Source of the DNA: Xenoacremonium recifei
Taxonomy: Eukaryota; Ascomycota; Sordariomycetes; Hypocreales; Nectriaceae
Direction: 5' to 3'
NCBI GenBank assembly: GCA_012184525.1
Contig: WOFQ01000018.1
Coordinates: 248,001-312,000, forward strand
Length of the DNA: 64,000 nucleotides
The stretch's first letter is position 1, and each line of letters opens with the position of its first letter. Position numbers and translations under genes: made by a program. This document shows, piece after piece, positions 46,473-58,304 of this stretch. The notes beneath the pieces were generated by a model. It was given only the letters and a program-made list of their open reading frames with translations, was not told the DNA's origin and made no database searches.

Positions 46473-47757
46473 CTCGAGGTATGTGTAAAGGGTATCTAGG
46501 GGAGGGAGATGCGAGGGATCGCAAGGACTGTGGCAGGCGACACTGTTAGCGGTGATCGAGACGGCGGTCGGAGGGGGGTTTTGGGCATGACGCACTATCA
46601 CGAGAAGATCTTGTCCGTTGCAGCGAACAAGAACGCAAGCGATGCGCTGGGAGATGGGAGTTCTCACAAGAGTATCTCAATACAGAGAAGGAAGACTGGT
46701 GATGTTGGAGAAAGGAGATTTGGTGGTTGTTGGGCTCGTCGATGATTAGAACCTGGTATGTAGGAAAGAGAGCGAGATCAACAAAGAGAGGTGAGAGAAG
46801 AGTGACTGCAAGCGGGTCCTTCCACGGGGCACTTCCACTTTCTGGCAGCCCGAAAAGTCAGGTTTTTTAAGGCTTTACGGCTGATCCACCACCGAGCACC
46901 GCCACCAGCGCGGATTGGAGGGGTGGCTCAGTCAGGCGCCCACTAACACCTGCCTGCAGGCAAACACGGCAGGTGCTGTTAAGGCGCTCCGATTTCTCAG
47001 CATTGCCCAAGCCTCACCCAAGCCGTGCCAGCAAACCCATGTCCTTCGCTTGATTTCGACGGCTGACCGCAATCAGCTGCTTTCTGCATTTCTGCACGAG
47101 AACGGCACGCGGACCATGGCAACGAGACGCTGCGATACGGCAGCACAGTGCTCCGCTGATACATAAGCGCCTTGCCGTTCAGACGGGCAGGCCAATCGCA
47201 ACAGGAATCCCAGGGCATACGATGTCAGCCTGAGGACCAACACGCACTGTCTTGTCCCATTTCGGGCGGTTATGCGCTGGCGGCTGAGGCCCCCGGAATT
47301 CGATACATGACATCGCCTGGGCGAATCGCCACAGCCCGTCCGGCCTTCCCCCCTCCCATCCAACGGAGACTCCGGAACGGCCTCGCAGGTAGCAGGCTAC
47401 AGAGTTTGGGTTCCCCGATCTTGGGTCGAGCGGCTATACCGGGCCGGAAATCTACGTTCACAATGACAGGCAATACATACAGCGCCATAGCGAGGCTGAG
47501 AGGACGGGATAGGCCATGGCGTCACCAGTTTGTGATATTGATCCTAGATTGTATCTTTGCGATGCCTTGAGCTATTCCTCGCTCTCGTCGCTGCAGCCAT
47601 CCAGGTTCTCATCAAAGGCACGTCGAGGCCAGCATCGATGTGGCCGATGCATCTGTCCCTTTTCACTTTTTTCTTCCATCAATAGCAAACTAATAATCAG
47701 CAAACATGCAGCGTGTCCTCCCTTTTATGACGCCACAGTTGAGCCCGAGTTGTCCAT
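46473..47757. other. Intergenic, no gene seen
   Basis: ubc4 promoter and 3' flank of the glutaryl-CoA dehydrogenase gene. No coding region recognised. Confidence 0.5.
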
Positions 47758-49150
47758 CTAGCAGAACGCTTGAACCCCAGTGATAGCCCGTCCCAATATC
47801 AAAGCTGTAGCACGCTCAGTCAGTCTTCACATAATCATATTAAGCTGGCTCGACTCACTGTGAATATCACTTTGGCCTTCATACGTCTGCGTCACGTAGA
47901 GGTTCGCCACATGTCGACCGATGCCGTACTCGTCGCTCACAGCGTTACCTCCAAAGACCTCCTGCAAGATGCGCGAGTTCTTCAGCGCCGTGTCGCAGTT
48001 CTGTCGCTTCACCATGCTAATCATCTCGGGCGTCACTTTGCCCTCGTCCTTGAGACGGCCGACTTGGATGGCAGCCAGAGTACCGTACGCCGCATCCGTG
48101 GATGCATCAGCCAGCTTCTTCTGGATGAGTTGGTACTTGGCCAGAGGGTTACCCTTGAACTGCTTGCGCTCAAGGGCGTATGTGCGCGCACGAGCAATGC
48201 AGTCCTCCAAAGCTCCCATAACACCCAGGGCAATGCCGTATCGGGCGTTGTTGAGGCAGCTGAAGGGGCCCTTCAAACCCTCGACGTCGGGGAACATGTT
48301 GGCCTCGGGCACGGGGCAGTCATCGAGCTGAATCATGCCGGTTATCGAGGCTCGTAGACCGTTCTTGTTCTTAATAGCAGGTGTCTCCAGCGTCCCAGAA
48401 GGACAGTCCTTTCGCTCAACCAGGAACCCGCGAATCTTGCCCGTTTCTTGGAGCTTCGCCCAGACCATCAGGACATCCGCAATTGGGCTGTTGGTGATCC
48501 ACGTCTTGGCACCGCTCAGCAAGTAGTAACCAGACTTGGTGGGATGCGGTCGTGCAACCGTCTCCATGCTGCCGGGGTCGCTGCCGTGGTTGGGCTCGGT
48601 GAGGCCGAAAGCACCCAAGATCTTGCCCTTGGCCATGCCGGGGAGGAACCTCTCCTTCTGCTCCTCAGATCCATGCTCGTAGATGCCGCCCATCACCAGA
48701 GATGACTGCACCGACATACCGGATCGGTAGCCACTGTCAACGCGCTCAACTGCTCGCGTGATCAGACCGCCGGCAACAGACGACACGCCCGCACAGCCGT
48801 AACCCTCAATGCTTGCGCCCAGAAGGCCGAGCTCACCCATCTCCTCGAGCATCTTGGCGTCATAATGCTCATTGCGGTATGCCTCTGTGTATGACCATGT
48901 AAGCAAACTGGGATACACGTCAAATCCACGACAGGTAGTACGTACCAAGCACCCGGGGAAGCAATTGCTCCTGGCAGTACCTCTCTGCGGTCTCACCGAT
49001 AGCCAGCTCTTCCTCCGTCAGGATGTTCTTAGACATCAAAGGATCCTCCCAATCAAAGGCAGGGCCCGAAGTAGACGCGAAACTCCGAGCAACGGCCGGC
49101 CGCAGAGGAGCGGCGTTACGCAGGCATTGCCTTAGGATTGGTCGGAACAT
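47758..49150 (-). CDS. Glutaryl-CoA dehydrogenase, mitochondrial
   Basis: Exons (minus): 49150-48946, 48884-47859, 47804-47758; predicted 425 aa. Introns GTACGT..CACAG (phase 1) and GTGAGT..TACAG (phase 2) keep frame. The N-terminus MFRPILRQCLRNAAPLRPAVARSFAS is a mitochondrial presequence. The acyl-CoA dehydrogenase fold is evident: FAD-contact block AFGLTEPNHGSDPGSMETVA, WITNSPIADVLMVWAK, RYGIALGVMGALEDC, YALERKQF, LQEVFGGNAVSDEYGIGRHV. The catalytic Glu is in TYEGQSDIH, followed by LILGRAITGVQAF. These blocks, with DWEDPL near the start, mark the glutaryl-CoA branch. It oxidatively decarboxylates glutaryl-CoA to crotonyl-CoA in lysine and tryptophan breakdown, passing electrons to ETF in the matrix. 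Confidence 0.95.
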
Positions 49151-49754
49151 GGTGAAGTCGAGATGCCCAGGGGATGAAGTAGAGCTAGGCCTGCGAAACC
49201 AAAATGTGTTTATAAGTGTAAGTCAAAGATGGAAGTCCAAGGGGCAGGTTGACGTTGAAATCACTGGCCTCTATCGGCTTTGAATCCCCGAAGACCTAAC
49301 CCTCGCCCCCGACGGAACCCGGACGAGCGCCCGCTTTTCCCCAGATTCATTGGATAGCACGTAGCCTTCGGCGCTCAGTTCCTGTGTCCAGTCCGGGCCG
49401 GCGTCCAGCTGCCCAAACCGCTCGGCGCTGGAGCCGATACCATTTCAGGTCATAAATTGAGCGAGCCAGTTGAGCTTAGGGGCGGCGTGGCCTCGATAAC
49501 TTCCTCTTTTGTTCACGGCAGTCATGCATCGTGTGCTCGTATTGGATGAAGGGTTGGGAACAACCTCTCAGATCATTAGCCCGCCAACTACGATAGGAGG
49601 GCACCTAGGTGGCTAACATTAGGTGTCTTATGTATTACTTGCCCAGCCAACCTCGGGAACGCAACACAGCTCCTTCAAAAAGCACGACCGCCTTTGATGC
49701 ACCATCATGCCTTCGCCATTCGACGGGAAAGCCAACCAATTCTACACCGAGCCA
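49151..49754. other. Intergenic, no gene seen
   Basis: Promoter of the dehydrogenase and 3' flank of the next minus-strand gene. Confidence 0.5.
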
Positions 49755-50519
49755 TCATGTCTGCTCGTTCCGCCGCAATTCCTCGCTCTGTCTTACCATG
49801 ATGCTCAGGCGATCCAGGTCCGAGGCCGCTAGCAACGCACCAGCAAGCGCTAGCTCGCGTGTGCTTTCTTCCTCAATGGCGCCTGAGCTCCTCGGTGTAG
49901 CTTCTTCCCAGGACTCGCGGTTGTTCTCCGAATCTCGAGCTCTGCGTCGCCTCTCTTTGCCATTCGGGAACTTGGCTTCATTCTCTTGATCTGGCGGCGA
50001 GCTCGGAAAGCTCGAGGAGCTGGTAGAGGTTCGCCATGGCCGTACACGACGAAAGCGGGACGAAAGCCGGTCCCGCAAACTGGGGTTTGGTGACGATGCG
50101 TGGGATAGCGGGCATCCCCGGCCTGGGTCGTTTGACTCCGTTGATGGAGGGGTGATCTCCTAAAACTTCGGTCAACTGGTGTTTTTGCCGAACATCGAGC
50201 CATGGCGTTTCTCTTCACCCACCGAGGATATGCGGGGGACTTTGCCCAATTCAGGGCAAGAAGTCATGTTGTTGCAGATGCGGTCGATTGATGGTCTGGG
50301 AGGGGCATCTGTGTCATCGGGACCATAGACAAGCATCTCTCGCCCTGGCCGAGGTCCATGCCTGTGCCTCCAGGGTCGCGCTCGAAGCGCAAGCCTCCGA
50401 AGTTGAGGTGTCGTGTCTTCTTCCTCCGGATCGATGAGTTGAACGGGAACGTCTGATACAGGAAGAGACGAGTTTGATTCTAACGACACTCTGGGTTGGG
50501 CGTTAGGAGAGTGGCCCAT
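49755..50519 (-). CDS. Unrecognised small disordered protein, two exons
   Basis: Exons (minus): 50519-50223 and 50159-49755, 233 aa from the first in-frame ATG. I infer a 63-nt intron (donor GTGGGT, GTTGACC branch-like site, acceptor TTTTAG, phase 0) because it joins two open frames into one continuous polar sequence (..ISS / EITPPSTESNDPGRGCPL..). The N-terminal part carries SDVPVQLIDPEEEDTTPQL, and the C-terminal part is Arg/Glu/Ser-rich with a helical end (ALAGALLAASDLDRLSIMV). The frame stays open about 48 codons upstream of the ATG with protein-like sequence (SLAWDTGSGSLRSCSLEVLD), so a further 5' exon may exist. No known domain, membrane segment or signal peptide. Confidence 0.6.
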
Positions 50520-51422
50520 GTCAAGAGGAGAAACGCGACTGTCCAGCACTTCGAGCGAACAACTCCGCAGAGAGCCTGAGCCAGTGTCCCAGGCGAGAGA
50601 GAGATGGAGGCGACGAGAGTCGGGGAGGAGGGTTAAAAGTATGCAATTACTCGATAATCATGAGGATGCCGATGATGGAGGGTGAAGACATAATGAGCGG
50701 CTTGAAAGAGAGCATCCCGATCCCTTTGCTCTCGTGAAGCGTCAAGACCGAACGTGCCTTCCTCAACCTAGAACGAGACGGACTCCATTTCGCGGAAGGT
50801 GCGAGGTGTGATCCCGCTTTTCAGCCTCCCTCTAAATTTCTGTCGAACAGAGACTGTGACTCAAAAATCTTCTCGACTTTTCAATTTTGGATCGCAGCCA
50901 AAGCAACGATATCAAATGCCATTCAAACATGGCTTCAACCGAGCAAGTTTGATCTGACTTCATATTCTTCTCTGTGTCCGAAAGCGCGTCCCACTTCTCC
51001 CATCTCAACATCTAGCTTTGAAAAGAAAACTGACATCACCAACCGTTGGCCATTGCAAGGTCGATCGGTTCAAATTCGATATGATGCTTCACAGTTGAGA
51101 AGCTATCAAGGCCCTGTCAGTTGAGGGTTGTGGGTCGTTACTAGGCTGCAACCTCAAACAGACCTCTCTCCTCAACAGTCAGCCTCTCATTGGCAACCTG
51201 ATCGGCTAGTCACGCACATGGAGTCTTTCCAGCCTATATCCTCGACTTCTTACGTGTCCGGAGGATCACGATGTCACAACCGGATGAATATGGAGTCTTA
51301 TCAAGGCTAGCCGTCTGGCGCCCAACCCCATCGCAACGACAGGGGTTTGTTACAAAAATGAGGCAATCCCCGCTTGTTAACGGTAGCAGCCGCTTCTACG
51401 GAAGATCAACCTCCAGCTCGAT
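50520..51422. other. Intergenic between divergent genes
   Basis: Shared upstream region of the small minus-strand gene and the HET-domain gene. Its left ~150 bp is open in the frame of the minus gene. No other gene seen. Confidence 0.5.
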
Positions 51423-53201
51423 ATGATCGCAGACAACGAGATTCGAATTCTAGACCTTCTTCCGCATCCTGGAGGTGCTGACGAAGCGCCCATCAAATGC
51501 GAGATTCGAGTAGCAGCGCTCGCGGACTACCCGAAATATGAGGCCCTCTCCTACGTCTGGGGCGACGACGACCGCCTCCTGGAAATTGACGTTGCAGGCC
51601 GCAAAGTGGGCGTCACTCGAAACCTATACAGCGCCCTCCAAAGGCTGAGGCTACCAGACGTCAAGAGATCACTATGGATCGATCAACTCTGCATCAACCA
51701 ATGGGATACCAAGGAGAAAGCAGTGCAGGTCCGGCTCATGCGCAAAATTTATACGTCCTGCCAGGCCGGGCTGATATGGATGGGAGAATTCCCAGCCGGT
51801 GTCTCTCTCGCCAACGCTGAGGGAGCCTTGAGCGTCTTAGGATATATGGCAGCCGCGGCGCAATCAGATGCACCAGAGTCCGTTCCTGTCCCAGCCTGTC
51901 TCCAGACAGATGAGGCTTGCAGAACGTCTCTGAGAGCATTGCAGACATTATCATACGATGCTGGACGCCAGAAGGGGAACCCTTGGTGGGGTCGCGTCTG
52001 GACGGTACAAGAAGCTGTTCTTCCGCCACAGCTAGTCTTGCTATGGGGGCCATTATCAATCCCATGGAAGCAGGTTGATTTAGCAGCGAGTTGCTGGGTC
52101 TCGGATGTCGTCCCAAGGGGGGTTACACAGTTTATTGGGAAACCTTACGCAGGTTTCATGGCTTTCTTAATGGCCATGATTCTCTGGCTCAGGTTTGCCA
52201 AGCAGGGTTTTGACAATCCGATGCATCTAGTCAACAGGTGGCGATGGCGCCGAGCTACAGATCCCCGAGACAGTATCTATGCTCTACTCGGACTTTGTCG
52301 CCCGGGATCTCTTCCGCTGAGTGAGAGGTGTGACTATGACCTTTCAGTAGTGGAAGTATTTTGCTCCCTGACACTGGATATCATCATGGTCGAAGGAGGC
52401 TTGCTAGCCTTGATTTCGGATCCTCGGCTCGAGCCTGAGCTAGCGACTCCGGGGATGCCTCGCTGGGCATTAGATGTGGCCGTCATAAGCGAGCTGAACA
52501 CGGACTGGTATCATCTTTACGGCTACAAATTCTATAACGCTAATGCGCGTCGGCAACTCGACTTAGAAGCTTTCCACAATAGATGGCTTCGCGATCACAC
52601 AACGCTCGAATTGACGGGAGTCTACGTTGATGTCGTCGAACAAGTAGGGGAGTGTATATATCGACCCCACGGAGATGGAGGCGAGGCTGCCGGTGTCTAC
52701 TTGAAAGGGCTACGGAACTGGGAAACGCTCGCGAAAGAGTTCGTCACTAGAGGTCAACCCGGCTCATCGGAGTTGTACCCCGGACATTGTACGTTTCGTG
52801 AAGCATTCGGGAGACTCATCCTGGGTGATCTCATGAGGAACTTCAACCAGAACCCGATGCGTAAGCCGACCCAGGAGGATATTGACAGCGTTCACACGTT
52901 CCTCAACACGGGGGAGTGCCATGACCCAGACCGGTGGACGACAATCTGGCAGATGATCAAGAACCAGGTCATCTTCATAACCAAGACGGGATTGATGGGG
53001 ATCGGTCATGTCGAAACGGAACCCGGCGACGAGGTCTGGGTGTTTCATGGAGGTAGGGTACCATTCACGGTAACTCCAAAGGAAGGTAGCGGGCCTGATG
53101 ATTATGACTTTGGGGGCAGATGCTATGTGCAAGGAATCATGCAGGGAGAAGTGTTCGAGTGGGAGAATAGGCCAACTGAACGAGTGTTGACGATATATTG
53201 A
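51423..53201 (+). CDS. Heterokaryon-incompatibility (HET) domain protein
   Basis: Single exon, 592 aa. The HET domain (PF06985) is plain near the N-terminus: YEALSYVWGD at residues 39-48, the strand VTRNLYSALQRLR, and LWIDQLCINQWDTKEKAVQV at 84-103, followed by RLMRKIYTSCQAGLIWMGE. Later blocks RATDPRDSIYALLGL and the C-terminal GLMGIGHVETEPGDEVWVFHGGRVPF are usual in stand-alone fungal HET proteins. Family members trigger or modulate cell death after fusion of genetically different hyphae, but most copies in a genome have no proven role. No NACHT, WD or ankyrin region follows. The frame is intact, so this is a whole gene. Confidence 0.93.
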   Translation: MIADNEIRILDLLPHPGGADEAPIKCEIRVAALADYPKYEALSYVWGDDDRLLEIDVAGRKVGVTRNLYSALQRLRLPDVKRSLWIDQLCINQWDTKEKAVQVRLMRKIYTSCQAGLIWMGEFPAGVSLANAEGALSVLGYMAAAAQSDAPESVPVPACLQTDEACRTSLRALQTLSYDAGRQKGNPWWGRVWTVQEAVLPPQLVLLWGPLSIPWKQVDLAASCWVSDVVPRGVTQFIGKPYAGFMAFLMAMILWLRFAKQGFDNPMHLVNRWRWRRATDPRDSIYALLGLCRPGSLPLSERCDYDLSVVEVFCSLTLDIIMVEGGLLALISDPRLEPELATPGMPRWALDVAVISELNTDWYHLYGYKFYNANARRQLDLEAFHNRWLRDHTTLELTGVYVDVVEQVGECIYRPHGDGGEAAGVYLKGLRNWETLAKEFVTRGQPGSSELYPGHCTFREAFGRLILGDLMRNFNQNPMRKPTQEDIDSVHTFLNTGECHDPDRWTTIWQMIKNQVIFITKTGLMGIGHVETEPGDEVWVFHGGRVPFTVTPKEGSGPDDYDFGGRCYVQGIMQGEVFEWENRPTERVLTIY

Positions 53202-53964
53202 AGTTTTGGACATGATAGTTCTTTTGGCTATTTATCTTGGAAATACGGAGTGGTTGAAGTCTACTAACAGTGCAAAACCGTTTAGTCATTTGCGTCTCTG
53301 CTCAGGTGGCGAGACATGCGATCACACATAAACACACAACCATCACGCTGAGATGAATACCACTCCGACCCAATCAGGGGCACTTGATATTAGAGTTCAG
53401 AAATGGCTTCTCGCGTTGAATTGGCCGAGTGGTCGCAGGAACGAAAATTCTCTCCTCGCATCGCTCATCAGAATAGGCTAACCTCGAAAAGACACCGGTG
53501 AGAGCTTCACCGAAAGCCGAGATCTCAATCCCCTCCAGCCATTCTGGAAGCAATCTCGAAAGATAACAAACCCCACCGTTGTTCCCTGAACCCGGACATC
53601 GGCCCGAGCCTCAACACCGCACCAAGCAGGGTGGCATATCATGGTCCCTTGAGCAGCTCGGAATTGACGCCGATTCTCGGAGCGGTCCGAGACCCACGAG
53701 CGTGGCGGATGACGATGGCAAGGGTTTCTTTCTTCTTCTGGGAGATTGTTCAATTGACTCACGAGATCTCGTGGTTTTCGACGTCTGGGATATTTATCTG
53801 GCCTCTTTTAGCTCCGAATTCTTGGGTTAGGGGGCATTGACGACAAGTCGTGAAGTAGAGCGTTAAGGAATGACGTCGATTAGCGGATGAACGGATCTTG
53901 ATCCAGATTCCACTTACACCTCCAACTCTCTACAGATAGAGCCAAGCCGCATCACCACATCACA
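53202..53964. other. Intergenic, no gene seen
   Basis: 3' flank of the HET gene and promoter of the LrgB-like gene. Confidence 0.5.
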
Positions 53965-55836
53965 ATGTCTTACCTTGGCTATCTTCAAGACCTTGCCAAG
54001 GCATTGAGGCTGGTGAGTTCCTAGGAGCGGCTCTTCTGACACCTCCAAGTACTTACTCTCTCAGGCATTCAGCCAGACTCGACCTAAACTCGTCCGAGCA
54101 TGGCTCTATGTCCCGGCGGGCATCATGGTCACGCTCACAATCTGCTTCGGCATCGACGTGTTCTTCAAGAGGGTTCACGTCTCGTTTCCTGCGTCAGTGG
54201 CGTGCTTGGTGCTGCTCTTTCTCGCTCTCATTGCCATTGAGGCAGTGTTGGGCAGCCACCGGACGCGCAAGTTGGTCGCCTTCGTTGATGTCTCTGTGAG
54301 TCTGCGATACCGCAACCATGGTGAGCATACGGCTGATATAAATGCAGGCAGGTTGGTCTCTTCGCTGGATGGGCATATTTTTCACCCCATCATTTGTGCT
54401 GCTCCCGCTGAGCCCACCCATCACGGTCGTCGAAGTCATGAAGATAATCGCCGTATTCGGTGCGTGCCAGCCCTCTCCTGAGTCTCCCTCACCAACCACT
54501 AACATATCCAGTCATCGGCTTCTTCATCATGATGGCCCTCGTGGCATACCTCACCCGTGGCCTGCAGCTACTCCTTGGGACTTCCAAGCGCGAAGCCGAA
54601 TCCCAACGCGGCGAGGAACTGGGCACCTCAACACCGAATGCTATCCCCTTCAGCGCGGCCCCGACACCGCCCCTGAGTGGCGCCACCACACCGGCCCTCT
54701 CGCGTCGGACGAGCATTTCGCAGACCGGCTCCGCGATCCCGCTCGTTCCCGTGCCGCCCGAGTCCGCGTCCCGGCCGCAGAGCCCGCCGCAGCTGCGCCT
54801 CCAGGAACACCACTACGGCGGCCACCGAGGCGTCGAGACAGAGGCCATCGCCGCGCGGCCCGAGTATCCCTCGCAGGAACCGCTGCCTCTGCCCCGTGCC
54901 GAACGCTGGGCTGCCATCATGGTGTCTCGCTGGGACCCGGCCGTCTTCGCCGTGCTGTTCCTCTTCGTCGGCCTCCCCGTCTACTACTCCACTGGATACG
55001 CCATGCCAGTGCAGCTGGCCGTCACCGTGCTCGCATGGTTCGCCGCCATGGCCTTGCCACTTGCCTGGCGCCAATACCTGCACCCCGTGCTCGTATCGGC
55101 GCTGCTCACGGTGCTCACCGTCTGGGCACTCGCCGCCATCCGCGGCGATACGCTCACCATCGCTCTAAGCGAGTACCGCACAGGCGCCAAATACCTGCAG
55201 CTTTGGGAGAATAGCGCGACCACGAAGCCGGGTGCGGGCGATGTCTTCGGCACATTGTTGGACGCGAGCATTGCGGCATTGGCATTGCCCATGTTCCAGT
55301 ACCGGCGCGAGCTGAAACAACACGGCATCAGCATCACGGTGCCCAGCGTGGTCGTGGCCGTCGGCTCGCTGCTGGCCTATCCGCCGATATGCTCGGCCAT
55401 AGGCATCGCCGCGGATCGCAGCCTTGCGTTTGCGGCGCGCAGCCTGACACTCGCACTGGCGGTGCCGGCGGCAGAGAACCTCGGCGGCGACGAGAACACG
55501 GTGGCGGCGCTCGCCATCATCAGCGGGATCTTGGGTGTCGTCTTTGGTGGACGCATCCTGGCGGCACTGCGGATTCCCGAGGGTGAGTCTCCCTCTCTTC
55601 CCCTGTCTCTGATCGTTTGAGAACACTTACTTACTGACCTGACAGATGACTACGTGACCCGCGGCGTCACGCTGGGCATCAACTCCTCGGCCATCGCAAC
55701 GGCCGTGCTCCTCCGCACCGACCCGCGCGCTGCAGCGCTCTCCAGCCTGTCGATGAGCCTCTTCGGCACGGTCACGGTGCTCTTCACTTCCATCCCGCCC
55801 GCGGCCGCGCTGGTGCGGTCGCTCGTGGGGCAGTGA
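53965..55836 (+). CDS. LrgB-family (LrgA-LrgB-like) multi-span membrane protein
   Basis: Exons 53965-54012, 54065-54295, 54348-54459, 54512-55582, 55646-55836; predicted 550 aa. All junctions keep frame (phases 0, 0, 1, 1) with GTGAGT/GTGCGT donors. The N-terminal third has about four hydrophobic helices. A ~140-residue polar linker with Pro/Ser/Arg follows. The C-terminal ~280 residues form an LrgB domain: AARSLTLALAVPAAENLGG, IISGILGVVFGGRIL, RGVTLGINSSAIATAVLL and AALSSLSMSLFGTVTVLF match the family's conserved blocks. The order (small membrane domain then LrgB) recalls the plant plastid glycolate/glycerate translocator PLGG1, an LrgA-LrgB fusion, and bacterial LrgAB/CidAB. The role in fungi is not established. 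Organic-acid transport is the likeliest inference, and no clear organelle signal is seen at the N-terminus. Confidence 0.9.
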
Positions 55837-56558
55837 ACGGGCCTCAGTTGCGGTGAGAGATGCAGCAGTCACAACGCGACGCGGACGTGATTTATACCAT
55901 TATAGACCAGGCTCGGATAGAGGCGGCGCTTCGGCATTGGGTATAGGCGTTCATTAATAAGTAGTGTCTTATTTGCTCTTTGAAGTCATCATTCATACTC
56001 GTTGACCTGCCCAGTCCGGCGCCGGCGTGAGATGACAATCTCCTGACCGCGTCCGGACCGGTCCCCAGCCCCTGAGAAACACCCGGGACCGCATATCTTC
56101 AACCCGGTTTCTTCATGCGCAGGCCATATTCATTCTCGTCGCGATCCTATGCTAACGTTCCAAACGAAATTCCAAAGCCATGCCGCCCGCCCGCCCGTAA
56201 AATTGAGTCCGTGCCGCCGTTTGCCCGCTGATGAGTAACCCAAACCAAGACCTGACCCCTGACCCTGTTCCCTGACCCTGGACCCAGCCCCCTCTCCCCT
56301 TGCGCTCCCGTGTGTATGCGGCCAATGGATTATTAGCTGGTGATGTTGCGCTTTGGTGTTGACCGATAGTTGGGAGGGGCGCGGAGGATGGGATCGAAAT
56401 GAGAAACGCCGGTGGTGATGCGATGATGGTGAAAAAAGAAATGATGGAAGATGGAAGATTATGCTGAAAGAGATCCCGTGCGCGCCGTGCTATGCTGATG
56501 ATGCTGATGCTGATGCGATAGATGTTGGTAAGTGGTGATGGTGGTTCATGTCGTGCTT
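55837..56558. other. Intergenic between convergent genes
   Basis: 3' flanks of the LrgB-like gene and the small Cys-rich gene. ATGATGGTG-type trinucleotide stretches at about 56410-56540. No gene seen. Confidence 0.5.
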
Positions 56559-57020
56559 TTAGATGCTGGTGGTGGTGGTGGTGGTGACAACGTCCCGACT
56601 GCTCAACTCGGGCGCCGCATAGTAATAGCGATACTCGTCAATGTCGTATCTCGCACGAAGACGTCGTAAGAGCTCGACTCGTGCAACAACAGCGGAGTGT
56701 CCGCCTCCAGCTTGCCAGCCGCCATCTTCCTACACCCAACCATCAGCACAACCCTCCCAAGAACACAGCAGAACCGCAAACCAACATACGTAGACAAGGC
56801 CTCAAACCCGCCCAAACGCACGATTCAGCCGCGCCGTCAAATTCTCCCGCTCCTCGCGCCGCTCCTCACACACCGCGCACTCGCCCGCCACGACCTGGCC
56901 GGTGACGCGCGACACGAACTTGCCGCAGCGCAGGATGCACGACGTGGTGCCGACGGGCTGCTCGCCGACGCGCCGGCCGCAGGACTGGCAGACGAGGGTG
57001 CCGAGGTTGGCGAAGCACAT
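56559..57020 (-). CDS. Small Cys-rich protein with C-x2-C pairs
   Basis: Exons (minus): 57020-56808 and 56729-56559; predicted 127 aa. The 78-nt intron has a weak donor (GTTTGA) and a good acceptor (GGTGTAG), phase 0. An alternative is donor GTGCGT 14 nt earlier with a later acceptor, which gives the same downstream frame. The first exon has LVCQSCGRRVGEQ, TTSCILRCGKF and GECAVCEERREE, three Cys pairs that could form zinc ribbons or knuckles. Glu/Arg-rich helix follows (EERENLTARLNRAF). The second exon continues the helix (VVARVELLRRLRARYDIDEYRYYY) and ends in a Thr run. The character is that of a small zinc-binding adaptor with a coiled C-terminus. I do not recognise the family. Confidence 0.65.
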
Positions 57021-57108
57021 TGGGAGTTTTGAGTCTGGGGTAATGATTCGGTGTTGGTTGAGGGGGGAGGGAAGTATGCGTTGGAGGTTGGAGGAGGATT
57101 AAGACGGT

Positions 57109-57130
57109 GTATGTATGTATGTATGTATGT
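57109..57130 (+). repeat. (GTAT)n microsatellite
   Basis: About five GTAT units in the likely 5' leader of the Cys-rich gene. Confidence 0.85.
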
Positions 57131-58278
57131 ACGAAGCAGTAATAGTATGGGAACAAGAAGATTAAAGTCAGTGTATGTGGAAGGGAAGTAGGACCAGAAT
57201 AAGTCGTAGTATAGCTGAGATCCTATCGCTATTGTAGAACTGCCACATCAGTCAGCCCTCCCTCCTCCCCTCCCTCCAACCCCGTCACGACATCCCACCA
57301 CCCATGACTTATACCCACGAAGAGCGGTAAAGCCTCAAAGAAAGAGAAAAAAAGAGGCCCCCCCTGTCTACGCCATGGTGGGACGATGCTCCCATATCGA
57401 ATCACTTCGGCCCCCCTCCCCTTGCAAGCGGGAAAAAAAGAAGCACCCACCCACCTTCGATTTCGCCTTCTTTGTGTTTGGACCAGGGGGGGCGTTCCGT
57501 CAGATTAAGTGAGAGAGTCCCCGCTCGCCCGTTTGCCGGTGAAGGCCAGAGCTTCTAGAAGACTTTTTCCCTGCTTCTTTTTCTGCCGCCTCGCCACCAC
57601 TCACTCACCCCCAGCGGCGATAATCACCCACCCGCCGCCCTGTCTGTCAAGTGTCAACCCTGTAATATGTATCCTCCCAGCTCGGTCCTCCGGCTTTTAT
57701 CATCCATCCCCCTCTCCTTGCGCCCTGCCTCTTCAGCCCGAACACCCCGGAGCCACGGGTCGGGGTGGAGCTCACAGGGGGAGGCACGGCAGAGAGAGAC
57801 GCTACGCCTACGAACATGACTTCGCTTTCTCTGTGATAGCTCATGCGGCGCTGTGGGCATTGGCTGCGGACGATTGGAGAGTGCAGCTGAGCATGGACCA
57901 TCATGGCTTGGGGGCACGGGGCATCGCGCATTATCAAGCTCGCATCCCATCGCTACCTACCCCTCTTCTTGGGCTGGCCTCATGATGAGAGAGAAGTCGG
58001 GATGGTGCAGGAGTCTGTCTGTCTGTCTGCTCGTTTCCCGGCGTTGTGTTCTGAGAGTCTTGGGCCTGCCTCTTGCCATTCACTGCGGACTCTGACTTAT
58101 CATACATGTACATGCTCTGCTGCCCAGATATAAACAGCTAGTCGACTGACTGCTCTCATCTACAACAAACGCCAAGTAACCCCCTAGAGTAGAATAAAAA
58201 TGACTCCCCCTTTGCCCTATCCCCAACAAGAACGCCTTTCACTCACTTATACGGCGGTGCCGCATGTTCGCAGCAACG

Positions 58279-58304
58279 CCATGCCATGCCATGCCATGCC
58301 ATGC
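58279..58304 (+). repeat. ATGCC pentanucleotide repeat
   Basis: About five tandem ATGCC units in the 3' flank of the proline-rich gene. Confidence 0.85.

Noticed and set aside
54342..55214. 290-codon open frame overlapping the LrgB-like gene
   Set aside because: Arg/Pro/His-rich composition with no domain. It is the out-of-frame reading of GC-rich LrgB exons, whose own frame matches family motifs.
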